NCBI RefSeq assembly: GCF_027107535.1
Contig: NZ_CP114283.1
Coordinates: 8,246,001 to 8,310,000, forward strand
Origin: Streptomyces aurantiacus
Lineage (GTDB): Bacteria; Actinomycetota; Actinomycetes; Streptomycetales; Streptomycetaceae
DNA: 64,000 bases
Reading direction: 5' to 3'
This document shows, piece after piece, positions 41,819 through 50,617 of the stretch. Both the position numbers and the translations under genes were made by a program. Numbering within the stretch: the first letter of the stretch is position 1; the number at the start of each line of letters is the position of its first letter. The notes beneath the pieces were generated by a model. The model saw only the letters and a list, made by a program, of their open reading frames with translations. It had not been told where the DNA came from and did not search any database.

Positions 41819-43135
41819 ATGGCGGCAGGCGCCCCCAGGATCTTCGTGTCGCACCTCGCCGGCATCGCCGTCTTCGACCCGAGCGGTGACCAGGTGGGAC
41901 GCGTGCGCGACCTGGTCGCCATCCTGCGCGTCGGACGGCGGCCCCCTCGGCTCCTCGGCCTCGTCGTGGAACTGTCCACCCGCCGCCGCATCTTCCTGCC
42001 CATGACCCGCGTGACCGGCATCGAGTCGGGTCAGGTCATCACCACCGGCGTGCTGAACGTCCGGCGTTTCGAGCAGCGCCCCACCGAGCGGCTCGTGCTC
42101 GGTGAGCTCCTGGACCGGCGTGTGACGCTCGTCGAGGCCGGCGAGCCGTCCGAGACCGTCACCGTCCTGGACGTGTCCATCCAGCAGCTGCCCGCCCGCC
42201 GCGACTGGGAGATCGACCGGGTCTTCGTGCGGAAGGGGAAGCCGGGCGGTACGTTCCGGCGGGCCAGGGGGGAGACGCTGACCGTCGAGTGGTCGGCCGT
42301 CACCGGGTTCTCGCTGGAGGAGCACGGGCAGGGCGCCGAGAACCTGCTCGCCACCTTCGAGCAGCTGCGCCCCGCCGACCTCGCCAACGTCCTGCACCAC
42401 CTGTCTCCCAAACGGCGTGCCGAGGTCGCGGCGGCCCTGGACGACGACCGGCTGGCCGACGTCCTGGAGGAGCTCCCGGAGGACGACCAGATCGAGATCC
42501 TCGGCAAACTCAAGGAGGAACGCGCCGCGGACGTCCTGGAGGCCATGGACCCCGACGACGCGGCCGACCTGCTCGGTGAGCTGCCGGAGGAGGACAAGGA
42601 ACGGCTGCTGGCGCTGATGCGTCCGGACGACGCGGCGGACGTACGGCGGCTGATGGCGTACGAGGAGCGCACGGCCGGTGGTCTGATGACGACTGAACCG
42701 ATCGTGCTGCGGCCCGACGCGACCGTCGCGGACGCGCTCGCCCGGGTGCGCAACCCCGACCTCTCCCCCGCGCTGGCCGCCCAGGTGTACGTGTGCCGTC
42801 CGCCGGACGAGACGCCGACCGGCAAGTACCTGGGGACGGTCCACTTCCAGCGGCTTCTGCGCGATCCGCCGTACACGCTCGTGGGCTCGATGATCGACGA
42901 CGATCTGCGGCCGCTGGACCCGGAGGCCGTGCTGCCCGTCGTGGCGGGTTTCTTCGCGACGTACGACATGGTCGCGGCGCCCGTCGTCGACGAGAGCGGC
43001 TCGCTGCTGGGCGCGGTCACCGTGGACGACGTGCTCGACCACATGCTGCCCGAGGACTGGCGCGAGACGGAGTTCCACCTGGCCGAGGAGCCGTCCGCGC
43101 AGGCGTCCGGCGAGGGGGCCCCGCATGACTCCTGA
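41819..43135 (+). CDS. Soluble MgtE-N/CBS-domain protein
   Basis: 438 residues: N-terminal part like a PRC-barrel pair (residues 1-140, FVSHLAGIAVFDPSGDQVGRV), then the MgtE intracellular N-domain with its alpha-superhelix repeats (LSPKRRAEVAAALDDDRLADVLEELPEDDQIEILGKL ... DDAADLLGELPEEDKERLLALM), then a CBS pair starting YEERTAGGLMTTEPIVLRPDATVADAL and ending VTVDDVLDHMLPEDWRET. Unlike MgtE it has no transmembrane part. Such proteins probably sense Mg2+ or adenylates. ATG 41819 follows GGAAGGAGG at about 8 nt. The next gene overlaps by 11 bp (coupled). M. tuberculosis Rv1232c matches domain and position. Confidence 0.9.
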   Translation: MAAGAPRIFVSHLAGIAVFDPSGDQVGRVRDLVAILRVGRRPPRLLGLVVELSTRRRIFLPMTRVTGIESGQVITTGVLNVRRFEQRPTERLVLGELLDRRVTLVEAGEPSETVTVLDVSIQQLPARRDWEIDRVFVRKGKPGGTFRRARGETLTVEWSAVTGFSLEEHGQGAENLLATFEQLRPADLANVLHHLSPKRRAEVAAALDDDRLADVLEELPEDDQIEILGKLKEERAADVLEAMDPDDAADLLGELPEEDKERLLALMRPDDAADVRRLMAYEERTAGGLMTTEPIVLRPDATVADALARVRNPDLSPALAAQVYVCRPPDETPTGKYLGTVHFQRLLRDPPYTLVGSMIDDDLRPLDPEAVLPVVAGFFATYDMVAAPVVDESGSLLGAVTVDDVLDHMLPEDWRETEFHLAEEPSAQASGEGAPHDS

Positions 43136-43721
43136 GCGCGAGGCCCGCGAACGGGCCGCCACCGGGGCGACCGCCACCACCCGGCCGCGCATCCGGCTCG
43201 ACCAGCCGCAGCCGCCGCGGCGCCGTTTCCTGCCCGAGTACGACCCGGAGGCCTTCGGCCGGCTCTCCGAGCGGATCGCCCGCTTCCTCGGCACGGGGCG
43301 GTTCATCGTCTGGATGACGGTCGTCATCATCCTGTGGGTGGTGTGGAACGTGTCGGCGCCGCGTGACCTGCGTTTCGACAACTACCCGTTCATCTTCCTG
43401 ACCCTGATGCTCTCGCTCCAGGCCTCGTACGCCGCCCCGCTGATCCTCCTCGCGCAGAACCGGCAGGACGACCGCGACAAGGTCAACCTCGAACAGGACC
43501 GCAAGCAGAACGAGCGGTCCATCGCGGACACCGAGTACCTGACCCGGGAGATCGCCGCGCTGCGCGTGGGACTCGGCGAGGTCGCCACCCGCGACTGGAT
43601 CCGCTCCGAGCTGGAGGACCTGGTCAAGGAGCTGGAGGACCGGCGTTCCGACGGGCGCGGCGACGGTCGTGTCGTATTCCCGGCAGAACACCCTCGGGGA
43701 CGTGACGTAGACGACCGGTGA
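43125..43721 (+). CDS. DUF1003 membrane protein
   Basis: 198-residue protein of the DUF1003 family: two transmembrane helices (FIVWMTVVIILWVVWNV and PFIFLTLMLSLQASYAAPLILLA) linked by APRDLRFDNYP, then the conserved AQNRQDDRDKVNLEQDRKQNERS stretch and an acidic coiled coil. ATG 43125 overlaps the end of the MgtE-N/CBS gene by 11 bp, so they are translated together and may act as a sensor-membrane pair. Molecular role unknown. Confidence 0.87.
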   Translation: MTPEREARERAATGATATTRPRIRLDQPQPPRRRFLPEYDPEAFGRLSERIARFLGTGRFIVWMTVVIILWVVWNVSAPRDLRFDNYPFIFLTLMLSLQASYAAPLILLAQNRQDDRDKVNLEQDRKQNERSIADTEYLTREIAALRVGLGEVATRDWIRSELEDLVKELEDRRSDGRGDGRVVFPAEHPRGRDVDDR

Positions 43722-43764
43722 GAGGCTTTCCGGCCCGCCTGCCGGGCGCCGTACCATCGACCCC

Positions 43765-44898
43765 ATGGCTACGGAAGACGCGGTGCGTGAAGCACTGGCG
43801 ACGGTGAACGACCCCGAGATCCAGCGACCCATCACCGAGCTCGGGATGGTCAAATCGGTGGGGCTCGGCGCGGACGGCTCGGTCGCGGTCGCGGTGTACC
43901 TGACCGTCTCCGGCTGCCCGATGCGCGAGACCATCACGAAGAACGTGACGGAGGCGGTCTCGCGGGTCGAGGGCGTCACGCGCGTCGACGTCACGCTGGA
44001 CGTGATGAGCGACGAGCAGCGCAAGGACCTGGCGTCCGCGCTCCGCGGCGGCCAGGCCGAGCGCGAGGTCCCCTTCGCCAAACCGGGCTCGCTCACGCGC
44101 GTGTACGCGGTCGCGTCCGGCAAGGGCGGCGTGGGCAAGTCGTCCGTGACGGTCAACCTCGCGGCGGCGATGGCCGCGGACGGCCTCAAGGTCGGTGTCG
44201 TGGACGCCGACATCTACGGCCACTCCGTGCCGCGCATGCTCGGCGCCGACGGCAGCCCGACCCAGGTCGAGAACATGATCATGCCGCCGTCGGCGCACGG
44301 CGTGAAGGTCATCTCGATCGGCATGTTCACCCCCGGCAACGCGCCCGTCGTGTGGCGCGGCCCGATGCTCCACCGCGCACTCCAGCAGTTCCTCGCGGAC
44401 GTCTACTGGGGCGACCTGGACGTGCTGCTCCTGGACCTCCCGCCGGGCACGGGCGACATCGCGATCTCGGTCGCGCAGCTCGTCCCGAACGCGGAGATCC
44501 TCGTCGTGACGACCCCCCAGCAGGCCGCCGCCGAGGTGGCCGAGCGGGCCGGCTCGATCGCCGTCCAGACCCACCAGAAGATCGTCGGCGTCGTCGAGAA
44601 CATGGCGGGGCTGCCCTGCCCCCACTGCGACGAGATGGTCGACGTCTTCGGCACGGGCGGCGGCCAGTCGGTCGCCGACGGGCTGACCCGCACCACCGGC
44701 GCCACCGTCCCGGTCCTCGGCTCCATCCCCATCGACGTCCGCCTCCGCGAGGGCGGCGACGACGGCAACCCGGTGGTGCTGACCGACCCCGACTCCCCCG
44801 CCGGCTCCGCGCTGCGCGCCATCGCGGGCAAGCTGGGCGGCCGTCAGCGCGGCCTGTCGGGCATGTCCCTGGGAATCACCCCGAGGAACAAGTTCTAG
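43765..44898 (+). CDS. mrp: Mrp/ApbC iron-sulfur cluster carrier
   Basis: 377-residue P-loop ATPase of the Mrp/NBP35 family that carries Fe-S clusters to apo-proteins. N-terminal DUF59/MIP18-like domain (residues 1-90, with NDPEIQRPITELGMV and SGCPMRE), deviant Walker A GKGGVGKSSVTVN, then DADIYGHSVPRML, the switch region LDLPPGTGDIAISVAQL, and the cluster-bridging CPHC motif (GLPCPHCDEM). ATG 43765. Located 43 bp after the DUF1003 gene. M. tuberculosis mrp (Rv1229c) has the same neighbours. A tall hairpin ends it. Confidence 0.95.
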   Translation: MATEDAVREALATVNDPEIQRPITELGMVKSVGLGADGSVAVAVYLTVSGCPMRETITKNVTEAVSRVEGVTRVDVTLDVMSDEQRKDLASALRGGQAEREVPFAKPGSLTRVYAVASGKGGVGKSSVTVNLAAAMAADGLKVGVVDADIYGHSVPRMLGADGSPTQVENMIMPPSAHGVKVISIGMFTPGNAPVVWRGPMLHRALQQFLADVYWGDLDVLLLDLPPGTGDIAISVAQLVPNAEILVVTTPQQAAAEVAERAGSIAVQTHQKIVGVVENMAGLPCPHCDEMVDVFGTGGGQSVADGLTRTTGATVPVLGSIPIDVRLREGGDDGNPVVLTDPDSPAGSALRAIAGKLGGRQRGLSGMSLGITPRNKF

Positions 44899-44911
44899 GC
44901 TCCCTGCGCGA

Positions 44912-44955
44912 CGCCGGGGGCCGGGCGACCCTCCAGGGGCGCCCGGCCCCCGGCG
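44912..44955. terminator. Long perfect hairpin after mrp
   Basis: CGCCGGGGGCCGGGC and GCCCGGCCCCCGGCG are exact 15-bp complements with a 14-nt loop, 14 bp after the mrp stop. Functions as a terminator for the rightward transcript. Confidence 0.85.
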
Positions 44956-44994
44956 ACCGGTTACCTTCCGGCCGCACCCGGCGGACCGCACACA

Positions 44995-45032
44995 CCGAAG
45001 GGGGCACCGTCACTCGACGGTGCCCCCTTCGG
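44995..45032. terminator. Second perfect hairpin, facing the leftward gene
   Basis: CCGAAGGGGGCACCGTC and its exact 17-bp complement around a 4-nt loop, 14 bp past the stop of the minus-strand gene at 45046. Two strong hairpins back to back insulate the convergent transcripts. Confidence 0.85.
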
Positions 45033-45045
45033 CCGGTCCCGCCGG

Positions 45046-45702
45046 TCAGGCGTACGTACCGATGTCCTTGATCACGGCGAAGGCCAGCCCGTACGCGCTC
45101 ATGCCCCGCCCGTACGCCCCCAGGTGGACCCCTTCCTGGGTGGAGCCCGCAAGGACCCAGCCGAACTCGGACTCCCGGTAGTGGAAGGGCGTCGGCACCC
45201 CGTCCACGGGAAGGGACAGCGTCGACCAGTCGGAACCCGTCAGGTCGTCCGCGAGGACCCATGCCGTCTCGGTCTGCTGGTCCAGCCAGTCGTCGCGCAG
45301 GGTGTGGTCCATCTGGCCGGGCCAGGTGAAGGACAGCAGTCCCACCCCGGCGAGCCAGGCCGCGGAGGACACCGAGGTGGCCTCCAGCATTCCCGTGCCG
45401 TCGGCACTGCGCCGCACGGGGTTGGCCGCGACGGTGACCACGACCGCGAACCGTTCCTTGTCCTCGGTGGACTCGCTGCGTACCGACGGCTCGTCGCCGT
45501 GCCCGATCGAGCCGTGCTCAATGGCCCCGTCGGCCGAGGCGCCGACCTGCATCAGCCAGCGCGGCCCCGTGAAGGCCTCGTCGAGGCCGTACCACGGGAA
45601 GGGCGCCAGCAGGTAGCCGTCGACCGTGCGCCGGGCGGAGGGAACCTGCTGTTCGCCCTCCGCGGCCGGCGCCTGCGCGCCTACCCGACTTGTCGTCTCC
45701 AT
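45046..45702 (-). CDS. Conserved hypothetical protein
   Basis: 218-residue soluble protein starting METTSRVGAQAPAAEGEQQV, then TVDGYLLAPFPWYGLDEAFTGPRWL and FGWVLAGSTQEGVHLGAYGRG. Rich in Trp, one possible Asp/Glu cluster (SESTEDKE), no Cys, no membrane helix. ATG 45702 follows AAGGAGG at about 12 nt. I do not recognise the family; likely a streptomycete protein. Position is between mrp and tatB. Confidence 0.72.
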   Translation of the reverse strand: METTSRVGAQAPAAEGEQQVPSARRTVDGYLLAPFPWYGLDEAFTGPRWLMQVGASADGAIEHGSIGHGDEPSVRSESTEDKERFAVVVTVAANPVRRSADGTGMLEATSVSSAAWLAGVGLLSFTWPGQMDHTLRDDWLDQQTETAWVLADDLTGSDWSTLSLPVDGVPTPFHYRESEFGWVLAGSTQEGVHLGAYGRGMSAYGLAFAVIKDIGTYA

Positions 45703-45947
45703 CTGCCCGGACGCCTCCTTGCTCTAGTCGAACCGGACGCTCCGCCCCCCTTCGGGCGTTCCTCCGGTCCGCACAACAACTAGGCAGGATAGCCACAGGT
45801 CTCCGGCAGGCCGGGAAACCGGTCGGCACTTGGCCCTCGTACGCGTCGCATCCGGCCCGCCCCGAGGGGACGGAATCCGGGCTGTGTACGGGGAGACGGA
45901 CGGCGTTCGACTGAAAGTGAAGCGTGTTCCGGTCGGCGGGCGTGCCG

Positions 45948-45964
45948 CCCCCCCGGGGGGGGGG
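45948..45964. repeat. Homopolymer C7G10 tract
   Basis: Seven C followed by ten G in the 290-bp space downstream of tatB. It can fold to a hairpin, and slippage or sequencing error is likely at this tract. Confidence 0.7.
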
Positions 45965-45992
45965 CGGGCCGCGGGGCGGGTCCGCCCGTGGC

Positions 45993-46448
45993 TCAGGTGG
46001 CGTCCGCGTCGAACGGCGGGCGCTCGTCCGGTTCGAGCTTCTCGCGCTTCTTCGTCATGTCGACGGAGCCGCCGGTGGAGCCCCCCGAGGAGGAGGAAGC
46101 GGACGAGGAAGCGGAGGACTCGATCTCCCGGCCGTGCACGGCGTCCGTGACGTCGGCCATCTCCTTCTTCAGGTCGAAGCCGTTACGGATCTCCTTGAGC
46201 CCCAGCTCGTCGTTGTCCAGCTGCTTGCGGATGAACGTCTTGGGGTTGAGGTCCTCGAACTCGAAGTCCTTGAACTCCGGGCCCAGCTCCTCACGGATGT
46301 CCGCCTTGGCGCTCTCCGAGAAGTCACGGATCTTGCGAATGGTGCGCGTGACGTCCTGGATCATCTTCGGGAGCTTCTCCGGGCCGAAGACGAGCACGGC
46401 AAGGACGACGAGCGTCACCAGCTCGAGCGGTCCTATGTCATTGAACAC
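45993..46448 (-). CDS. tatB: TatB, twin-arginine translocase subunit
   Basis: 151 residues. Starts FNDIGPLELVTLVVLAVLVFGPEKLPKM: one N-terminal transmembrane helix followed by the hinge GPEKLP and an amphipathic helix, then the charged MIQDVTRTIRKIRDFSESAKADI of TatB rather than TatA. A Ser-rich tail (SSASSSASSSSGG) ends it. It works with TatC/TatA for export of folded proteins. Start is GTG 46448, with AAGGAG 7 nt before it; upstream frame is unrelated. In M. tuberculosis tatB (Rv1224) follows sigE-rseA-htrA as here. Confidence 0.93.
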   Translation of the reverse strand: MFNDIGPLELVTLVVLAVLVFGPEKLPKMIQDVTRTIRKIRDFSESAKADIREELGPEFKDFEFEDLNPKTFIRKQLDNDELGLKEIRNGFDLKKEMADVTDAVHGREIESSASSSASSSSGGSTGGSVDMTKKREKLEPDERPPFDADAT

Positions 46449-46707
46449 CTTGCAGCTCCTTGCGATGTCCTCGGCGCTCGGCAGGTCATTCCGTGGTCCG
46501 GGCCGGGTCCACGGTACCCGGCGATCCTGTCTGTCCGGTACTGTCCCGGGTCCCCCGACCGCGTGTGGAGGGCGGGTTTTCCAGGATGTTTGCCTTGGAG
46601 GGCGAGGGGGCGGGCCTCTCCCCGTGCGGTTCCTGCCGGATCCGCCGGCCACCGGCCCGTCGGCCCCGGTCCGTGCCGGTCACCGTCCGCGCCGGCCCCC
46701 GCCCGGG

Positions 46708-48543
46708 TCAGTCACCGTCGGCGGAGCCCAGGACGAGGGTGACCTTCCGTTCCTTGCCGTCGCGCTCCAGTGTCAGCTCCAGCTCGTCGCCGGGCCGGTG
46801 CGCACGCGTCTTGACGATGAGCTCCTCGCCGGAGTGCACGCGCTGCCCGTCGACCTCGGTGATGACGTCGCCGGCCTTGATGCCGGCCCGGGCACCGGGG
46901 CCGCCCCGGTTGACCGGCGGGCCGCCGTCGTTGCTCTTGGTGCCGACGCGGGCGCCGTCACCGCTGTACTCCATGTCGAGGGTCACGCCGATCACGGGGT
47001 GCGTCGCCCTGCCGGTGTTGATGAGTTCCTCGGCGACGCGCTTGCCCTGGTTGATGGGGATGGCGAATCCGAGGCCGATCGAGCCGGACTGGCCGCCCTC
47101 CAGGTCGGAGCCGCTGTCGGCGGAGCGGATGGCGCTGTTGATGCCGATGACGCGGGCCTTGGAGTCGACCAGCGGCCCGCCGGAGTTGCCGGGGTTTATC
47201 GGGGCGTCCGTCTGCAGCGCGTCCACGTACGAGATGTCGCTGCCGTCGCCCTCCTCGCCGCCCGCCGTGATGGGGCGCTCCTTGGCGCTGATGATGCCCG
47301 CGGTGACGGTGTTCTCCAGGTCGAAGGGGGCTCCGATGGCGACGACGGGGTCGCCGACCTGGACGTTGTCGGAGTTGCCGAGCGGGAGTGGCTTGAGGCC
47401 GCTGACGCCGCTGACCTTGACCACGGCGAGGTCGTATCCGCTGTCGTGGCCCACCATCTTGGCCCGGGCGGTCTGGCCACCGCTGAAGGTCACGGATATC
47501 TCGCCGCTGCCGTCCGCCGGGTCGACAACGTGGTTGTTGGTGAGGATGTGGCCACGCCGGTCGAGCACGAAGCCCGTGCCGGTGCCCTGCGCGTCCGAGC
47601 CGCTCACGTGCAGGGTCACCACGCTGGGCAGTGCGCTGGCCGCGATCCCGGCCACGCTGTCCGCTGCCCGGCCCTTGGCCTCGACACCGGCCTGCGGCAG
47701 CTCGACGTCCTCGATCCCGCCGGTCCGCTCCAGGTAGGCGCCCACGGCTCCGCCGACGCCTCCGGACACGAGGGCGAGGAGTGCGGCCCCGAGGACCAGG
47801 CCGCGCCGGGTCCGCCCGCGGCGCTCGCCCGGTGTCTCGACGGCGGCCCCACTGTTCTGGAGGGGAGCGGCGGCCCAGGGGTCGTAGTGCTGCCAGGGGA
47901 TGTGGGGAGCGGGGGGCCCAGCGGCCGCGGGGGCCGCGTGCTGGGGGGCAGTGGAGTCGTGGGGCGGGGCGGGGTGAGGGGTGGAAGTGTGCGGGGCGGG
48001 GGCGTGCGGTGCCGGGGCGGGAGCGTGGTGGAGGGGGGCCGCCGACCGGTAGCCGACGGGCAGCTCCGGGCCGAGGACACCCTGCGCGTGCGGGTCGGTG
48101 GCATCGGACCCGGCCCGCCCGGCCGGGTCCTGGGGCGGAGCGACGGCCTCCACCGCCGTGCCGTGCGCGGGAGCCGGTCCGGGGTGCTGCACCGGCGGCG
48201 CGGGCGCCCAGGGGCCGGGTCCGCCGTACGGCGGCGTGCTGTAGGGGTCCGGATCGTGCAGGGGTTGGGGCCGGTCACCGGGCACGGGTGCCCGCGCGTC
48301 GTCGCTCACGTCGCCCGGGAGCGGTCCGGCGGCCGGACCCGGACCGGCTCCGGTGTCGCTGTCCGCGACCGTGGCCGCTCCCGCACGCGCGGGCTTCTCC
48401 AGCTCGAAGTCGCCGTCCATGTCGCCCCCGTGAAACCCACTCGGCCCGTCCCCCGCGGAAGCCGCGTCCGCCGGAGCGGGATCCGGCACGTGGGTCCGTG
48501 GCCGGCTCCACCACTTCGGCTTCGTGGGCTTCCCCTCGTCCAT
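46708..48543 (-). CDS. HtrA/DegP-type serine protease with PDZ domain
   Basis: 611-residue membrane-anchored trypsin-like protease. Residues 1-245 are cytosolic, Pro/His/Ala-rich and low-complexity; helix 249-271 is the anchor (GLVLGAALLALVSGGVGGAV). Extracytosolic catalytic triad: His in ILTNNHVVD, Asp in SGYDLAVVKV, Ser in PINPGNSGGPLV. A PDZ domain with GARAGIKAGDVITEVDGQRV ends the protein. Removes or senses misfolded envelope proteins. ATG 48543 follows GGGGAGAAC. Located downstream of the anti-sigma factor (139-bp gap) and ahead of tatB, in the M. tuberculosis sigE-rseA-htrA-tatB order, so likely part of the sigma factor's regulon. Confidence 0.92.
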   Translation of the reverse strand: MDEGKPTKPKWWSRPRTHVPDPAPADAASAGDGPSGFHGGDMDGDFELEKPARAGAATVADSDTGAGPGPAAGPLPGDVSDDARAPVPGDRPQPLHDPDPYSTPPYGGPGPWAPAPPVQHPGPAPAHGTAVEAVAPPQDPAGRAGSDATDPHAQGVLGPELPVGYRSAAPLHHAPAPAPHAPAPHTSTPHPAPPHDSTAPQHAAPAAAGPPAPHIPWQHYDPWAAAPLQNSGAAVETPGERRGRTRRGLVLGAALLALVSGGVGGAVGAYLERTGGIEDVELPQAGVEAKGRAADSVAGIAASALPSVVTLHVSGSDAQGTGTGFVLDRRGHILTNNHVVDPADGSGEISVTFSGGQTARAKMVGHDSGYDLAVVKVSGVSGLKPLPLGNSDNVQVGDPVVAIGAPFDLENTVTAGIISAKERPITAGGEEGDGSDISYVDALQTDAPINPGNSGGPLVDSKARVIGINSAIRSADSGSDLEGGQSGSIGLGFAIPINQGKRVAEELINTGRATHPVIGVTLDMEYSGDGARVGTKSNDGGPPVNRGGPGARAGIKAGDVITEVDGQRVHSGEELIVKTRAHRPGDELELTLERDGKERKVTLVLGSADGD

Positions 48544-48682
48544 GTTCTCCCCACACCTGACCCGCGGCACGGCACGTCGGCGATCACCGCGGTACGTCGA
48601 TCTCCGCGCCCGGATCACTGTGGCGGGCGCGGCCCATCCCTGGATTCAACCAGGTTCACGGGCCGCCGCGCAGAGAGCCCGT

Positions 48683-49639
48683 TCAGCCGGAGGAGGAAGG
48701 CACCGGTGAGGCGGACGGGTCGGCGGACGGCACCGCCGACAGAACGGACGCCTCGAACTCCGCGCTCGACGACCATGTGGTCAGGGTGACGGGCCGGGCC
48801 GGGGCGAGGTGATGCATGAGCGGGGACATGGCGACGGCACCCGCCACCACGGGGGTGGTCAGCGTGCGCAGCGCGTCCTTGTCCTGCTCCGCCGGGGCGG
48901 GGAGCCCGGGTGCCGGCACACCGGGCAACAGCGGCGCGGACATCTCGGTCTGCGCGCCGCCCTCCCCGGCGAAGGACCGCTGACCCTGTGCGAGGAGCGG
49001 CGCGACGGACCGGCGGCGCTGTGAGTCGGGGTTGGTCGCTCCGCCGGTGCCCGACGTCCGCATCGGGGTCACGTTGCTTCCGGAGCCCGATCCGCCTCGC
49101 GCGTCCGCGGTGTCCGCCGGTACACCGGTCGACACCCCGCCGAGCGCGATCGCGGCGAGCGAGACGGCACCGGCCGCGGCGGCCGCGAAGCGAAGGCCCC
49201 GGGAGGCCGACCGCTCGGCCTCGCGCCGGCCCATCTCATGGATGCGGAACCCGCGCTGCTCCGAGGGCAGCGCGGCCGCGTGGGGGCCGGAGGGCACGTA
49301 GCCGAAGGAGTCCGGCGTCATGTCGAAGACCCCGGAGGCTCCGAACGATCCCCGGCCCAGTCGTGGGCCCTCGCCGTCCTGGTCGCCTCCGCCGGGAAGC
49401 CCCTGGAGTCGGGCCAGGAAGCTCTCGGACGGCGGCGGCGGGGCGGCCTCCGCGAACACGTTCTTCAGTCGTCGCTGCTCGTCGGCCTCCGACTTGCATT
49501 TCGCGCAGGTGGCGAGGTGGGCCAGGACGCGCTCGCGCGCCTCGTGACCGAGCTCGCCGTCCACCAGGGCCGAGAGCCGGTCGCCGAGGTGCTGCTCGGC
49601 AAGGGGCCCGTCGGCGGGATTCAGCCGTGATCCACTCAC
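48683..49639 (-). CDS. Zinc-type anti-sigma factor (RseA-like)
   Basis: 318-residue single-pass protein. The N-terminal part contains the ZAS motif: [29 protein letters not shown] (H-x3-C-x2-C), which clasps the ECF sigma factor. A hydrophobic segment ([18 protein letters not shown]) in the middle is the membrane anchor and a long Ser/Pro/Thr-rich tail would lie outside. The GTG 49639 overlaps the sigma stop codon (GTGA), a typical coupled arrangement for sigma and anti-sigma. The partner is the ECF sigma factor directly upstream. Signal: envelope or thiol stress by analogy with RseA of mycobacteria. Confidence 0.87.
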   Translation of the reverse strand: MSGSRLNPADGPLAEQHLGDRLSALVDGELGHEARERVLAHLATCAKCKSEADEQRRLKNVFAEAAPPPPSESFLARLQGLPGGGDQDGEGPRLGRGSFGASGVFDMTPDSFGYVPSGPHAAALPSEQRGFRIHEMGRREAERSASRGLRFAAAAAGAVSLAAIALGGVSTGVPADTADARGGSGSGSNVTPMRTSGTGGATNPDSQRRRSVAPLLAQGQRSFAGEGGAQTEMSAPLLPGVPAPGLPAPAEQDKDALRTLTTPVVAGAVAMSPLMHHLAPARPVTLTTWSSSAEFEASVLSAVPSADPSASPVPSSSG

Positions 49640-50409
49640 GAGCTCGCGCCCCCTCCTCCCAGAGCGGGCACTCCGGTGACCGCGAAACCGCGGCGCTCGG
49701 CACGGGCCTCGGGAGAGCGGTGGGCGAGCGCCTTGCGCAGCTGGGAGCGGCCGCGGTGGATCCGGCTGCGGACCGTGCCGAGCTTGACGCCCAGGGTCGC
49801 GGCGATCTCCTCGTACGACAGTCCTTCGATGTCGCACAGGACGACCGCGGCGCGGAACTCCGGTGCGAGTGTGTCGAGGGCCTGCTGGACGTCCGCGTCG
49901 AAGTGCGTGTCGTTGAAGACCTGCTGCGGGGAGGGCTCGCGGCTGGGCAGACGCTCGGCCGCGTCGTCGCCGAGGGCGTCGAAGCGGATCCGCTGCTTGC
50001 GGCGGACCATGTCCAGGAAGAGGTTGGTGGTGATGCGGTGGAGCCAGCCCTCGAAGGTGCCGGGCGTGTAGGTCGACAGCGAGCGGAAGACCCTGACGAA
50101 GACTTCCTGGGTCAGGTCCTCGGCGTCGTGCTGGTTGCCCGTCAGGCGGTAGGCGAGCCGGTACACCCGGCCGCTGTGCGTGCTGACGATCTCCTCCCAG
50201 GTGGGCGGAGTCCACGCCTGCGAATCCGCGTCGGACGTGAAGGTCGCTGTCTGCGCGGAGTCGGCAGTGTGGGAAATGTCAGCAGTGTTGTTCACGGATT
50301 TCGGCTCACCCGCCGATCTGAGCAGGCGCCGGAGCACCCCTCCTCGATCCACAGGTACAGCCGCACCTCCCCTGTCGGCTCTGGTGGTGTCCAGCGGAGC
50401 CCCTACCAT
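49636..50409 (-). CDS. ECF RNA polymerase sigma factor (mycobacterial SigE-like)
   Basis: 257 residues. Region 2: [40 protein letters not shown]; then [20 protein letters not shown]; region 4: [49 protein letters not shown], a standard ECF set. It directs RNA polymerase to envelope-stress genes. ATG 50409 is preferred: GAGG is 5-6 nt upstream, and the 96 bp further up (ATG 50505) are AT-rich with promoter-like composition and no coding signature. Divergent from the methyltransferase. Note that Streptomyces uses the name SigE for a different gene, so I leave the symbol empty. Likely autoregulated through the divergent region. Confidence 0.92.
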   Translation of the reverse strand: MVGAPLDTTRADRGGAAVPVDRGGVLRRLLRSAGEPKSVNNTADISHTADSAQTATFTSDADSQAWTPPTWEEIVSTHSGRVYRLAYRLTGNQHDAEDLTQEVFVRVFRSLSTYTPGTFEGWLHRITTNLFLDMVRRKQRIRFDALGDDAAERLPSREPSPQQVFNDTHFDADVQQALDTLAPEFRAAVVLCDIEGLSYEEIAATLGVKLGTVRSRIHRGRSQLRKALAHRSPEARAERRGFAVTGVPALGGGGASS

Positions 50410-50617
50410 AGCCACCTCGCCCGTTAGCTCCGGATAAGCGGTTTTACGAGAAATTGATACGCGCTCATATGGCTGCGTCAGCACTTGCTCGGCGTCCTCA
50501 TCCATCCCCTACCCCCGCGTAGTTCCCCACCCCCTCTAAACGCCCGGTCCCATCTGCGGGTTCCCGGCGGCAACGGATACAGTCACGCCCAGGCAACCAC
50601 GGGGACAGGAGAGGGCC
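50410..50617. promoter_or_regulatory. Divergent promoter region, sigma factor and methyltransferase
   Basis: The stretch 50425-50470 is unusually AT-rich for the window. On the minus strand it includes GTATCAATTTC then TTATCC, a possible sigma promoter. It lies between the sigma ATG (50409) and the methyltransferase gene. Confidence 0.45.

Noticed and set aside
50410..50505. Extended N-terminus of the sigma factor from ATG 50505
   Set aside because: The 96 bp are AT-rich with promoter-like composition, no ribosome site at proper distance, and ATG 50409 fits family length.
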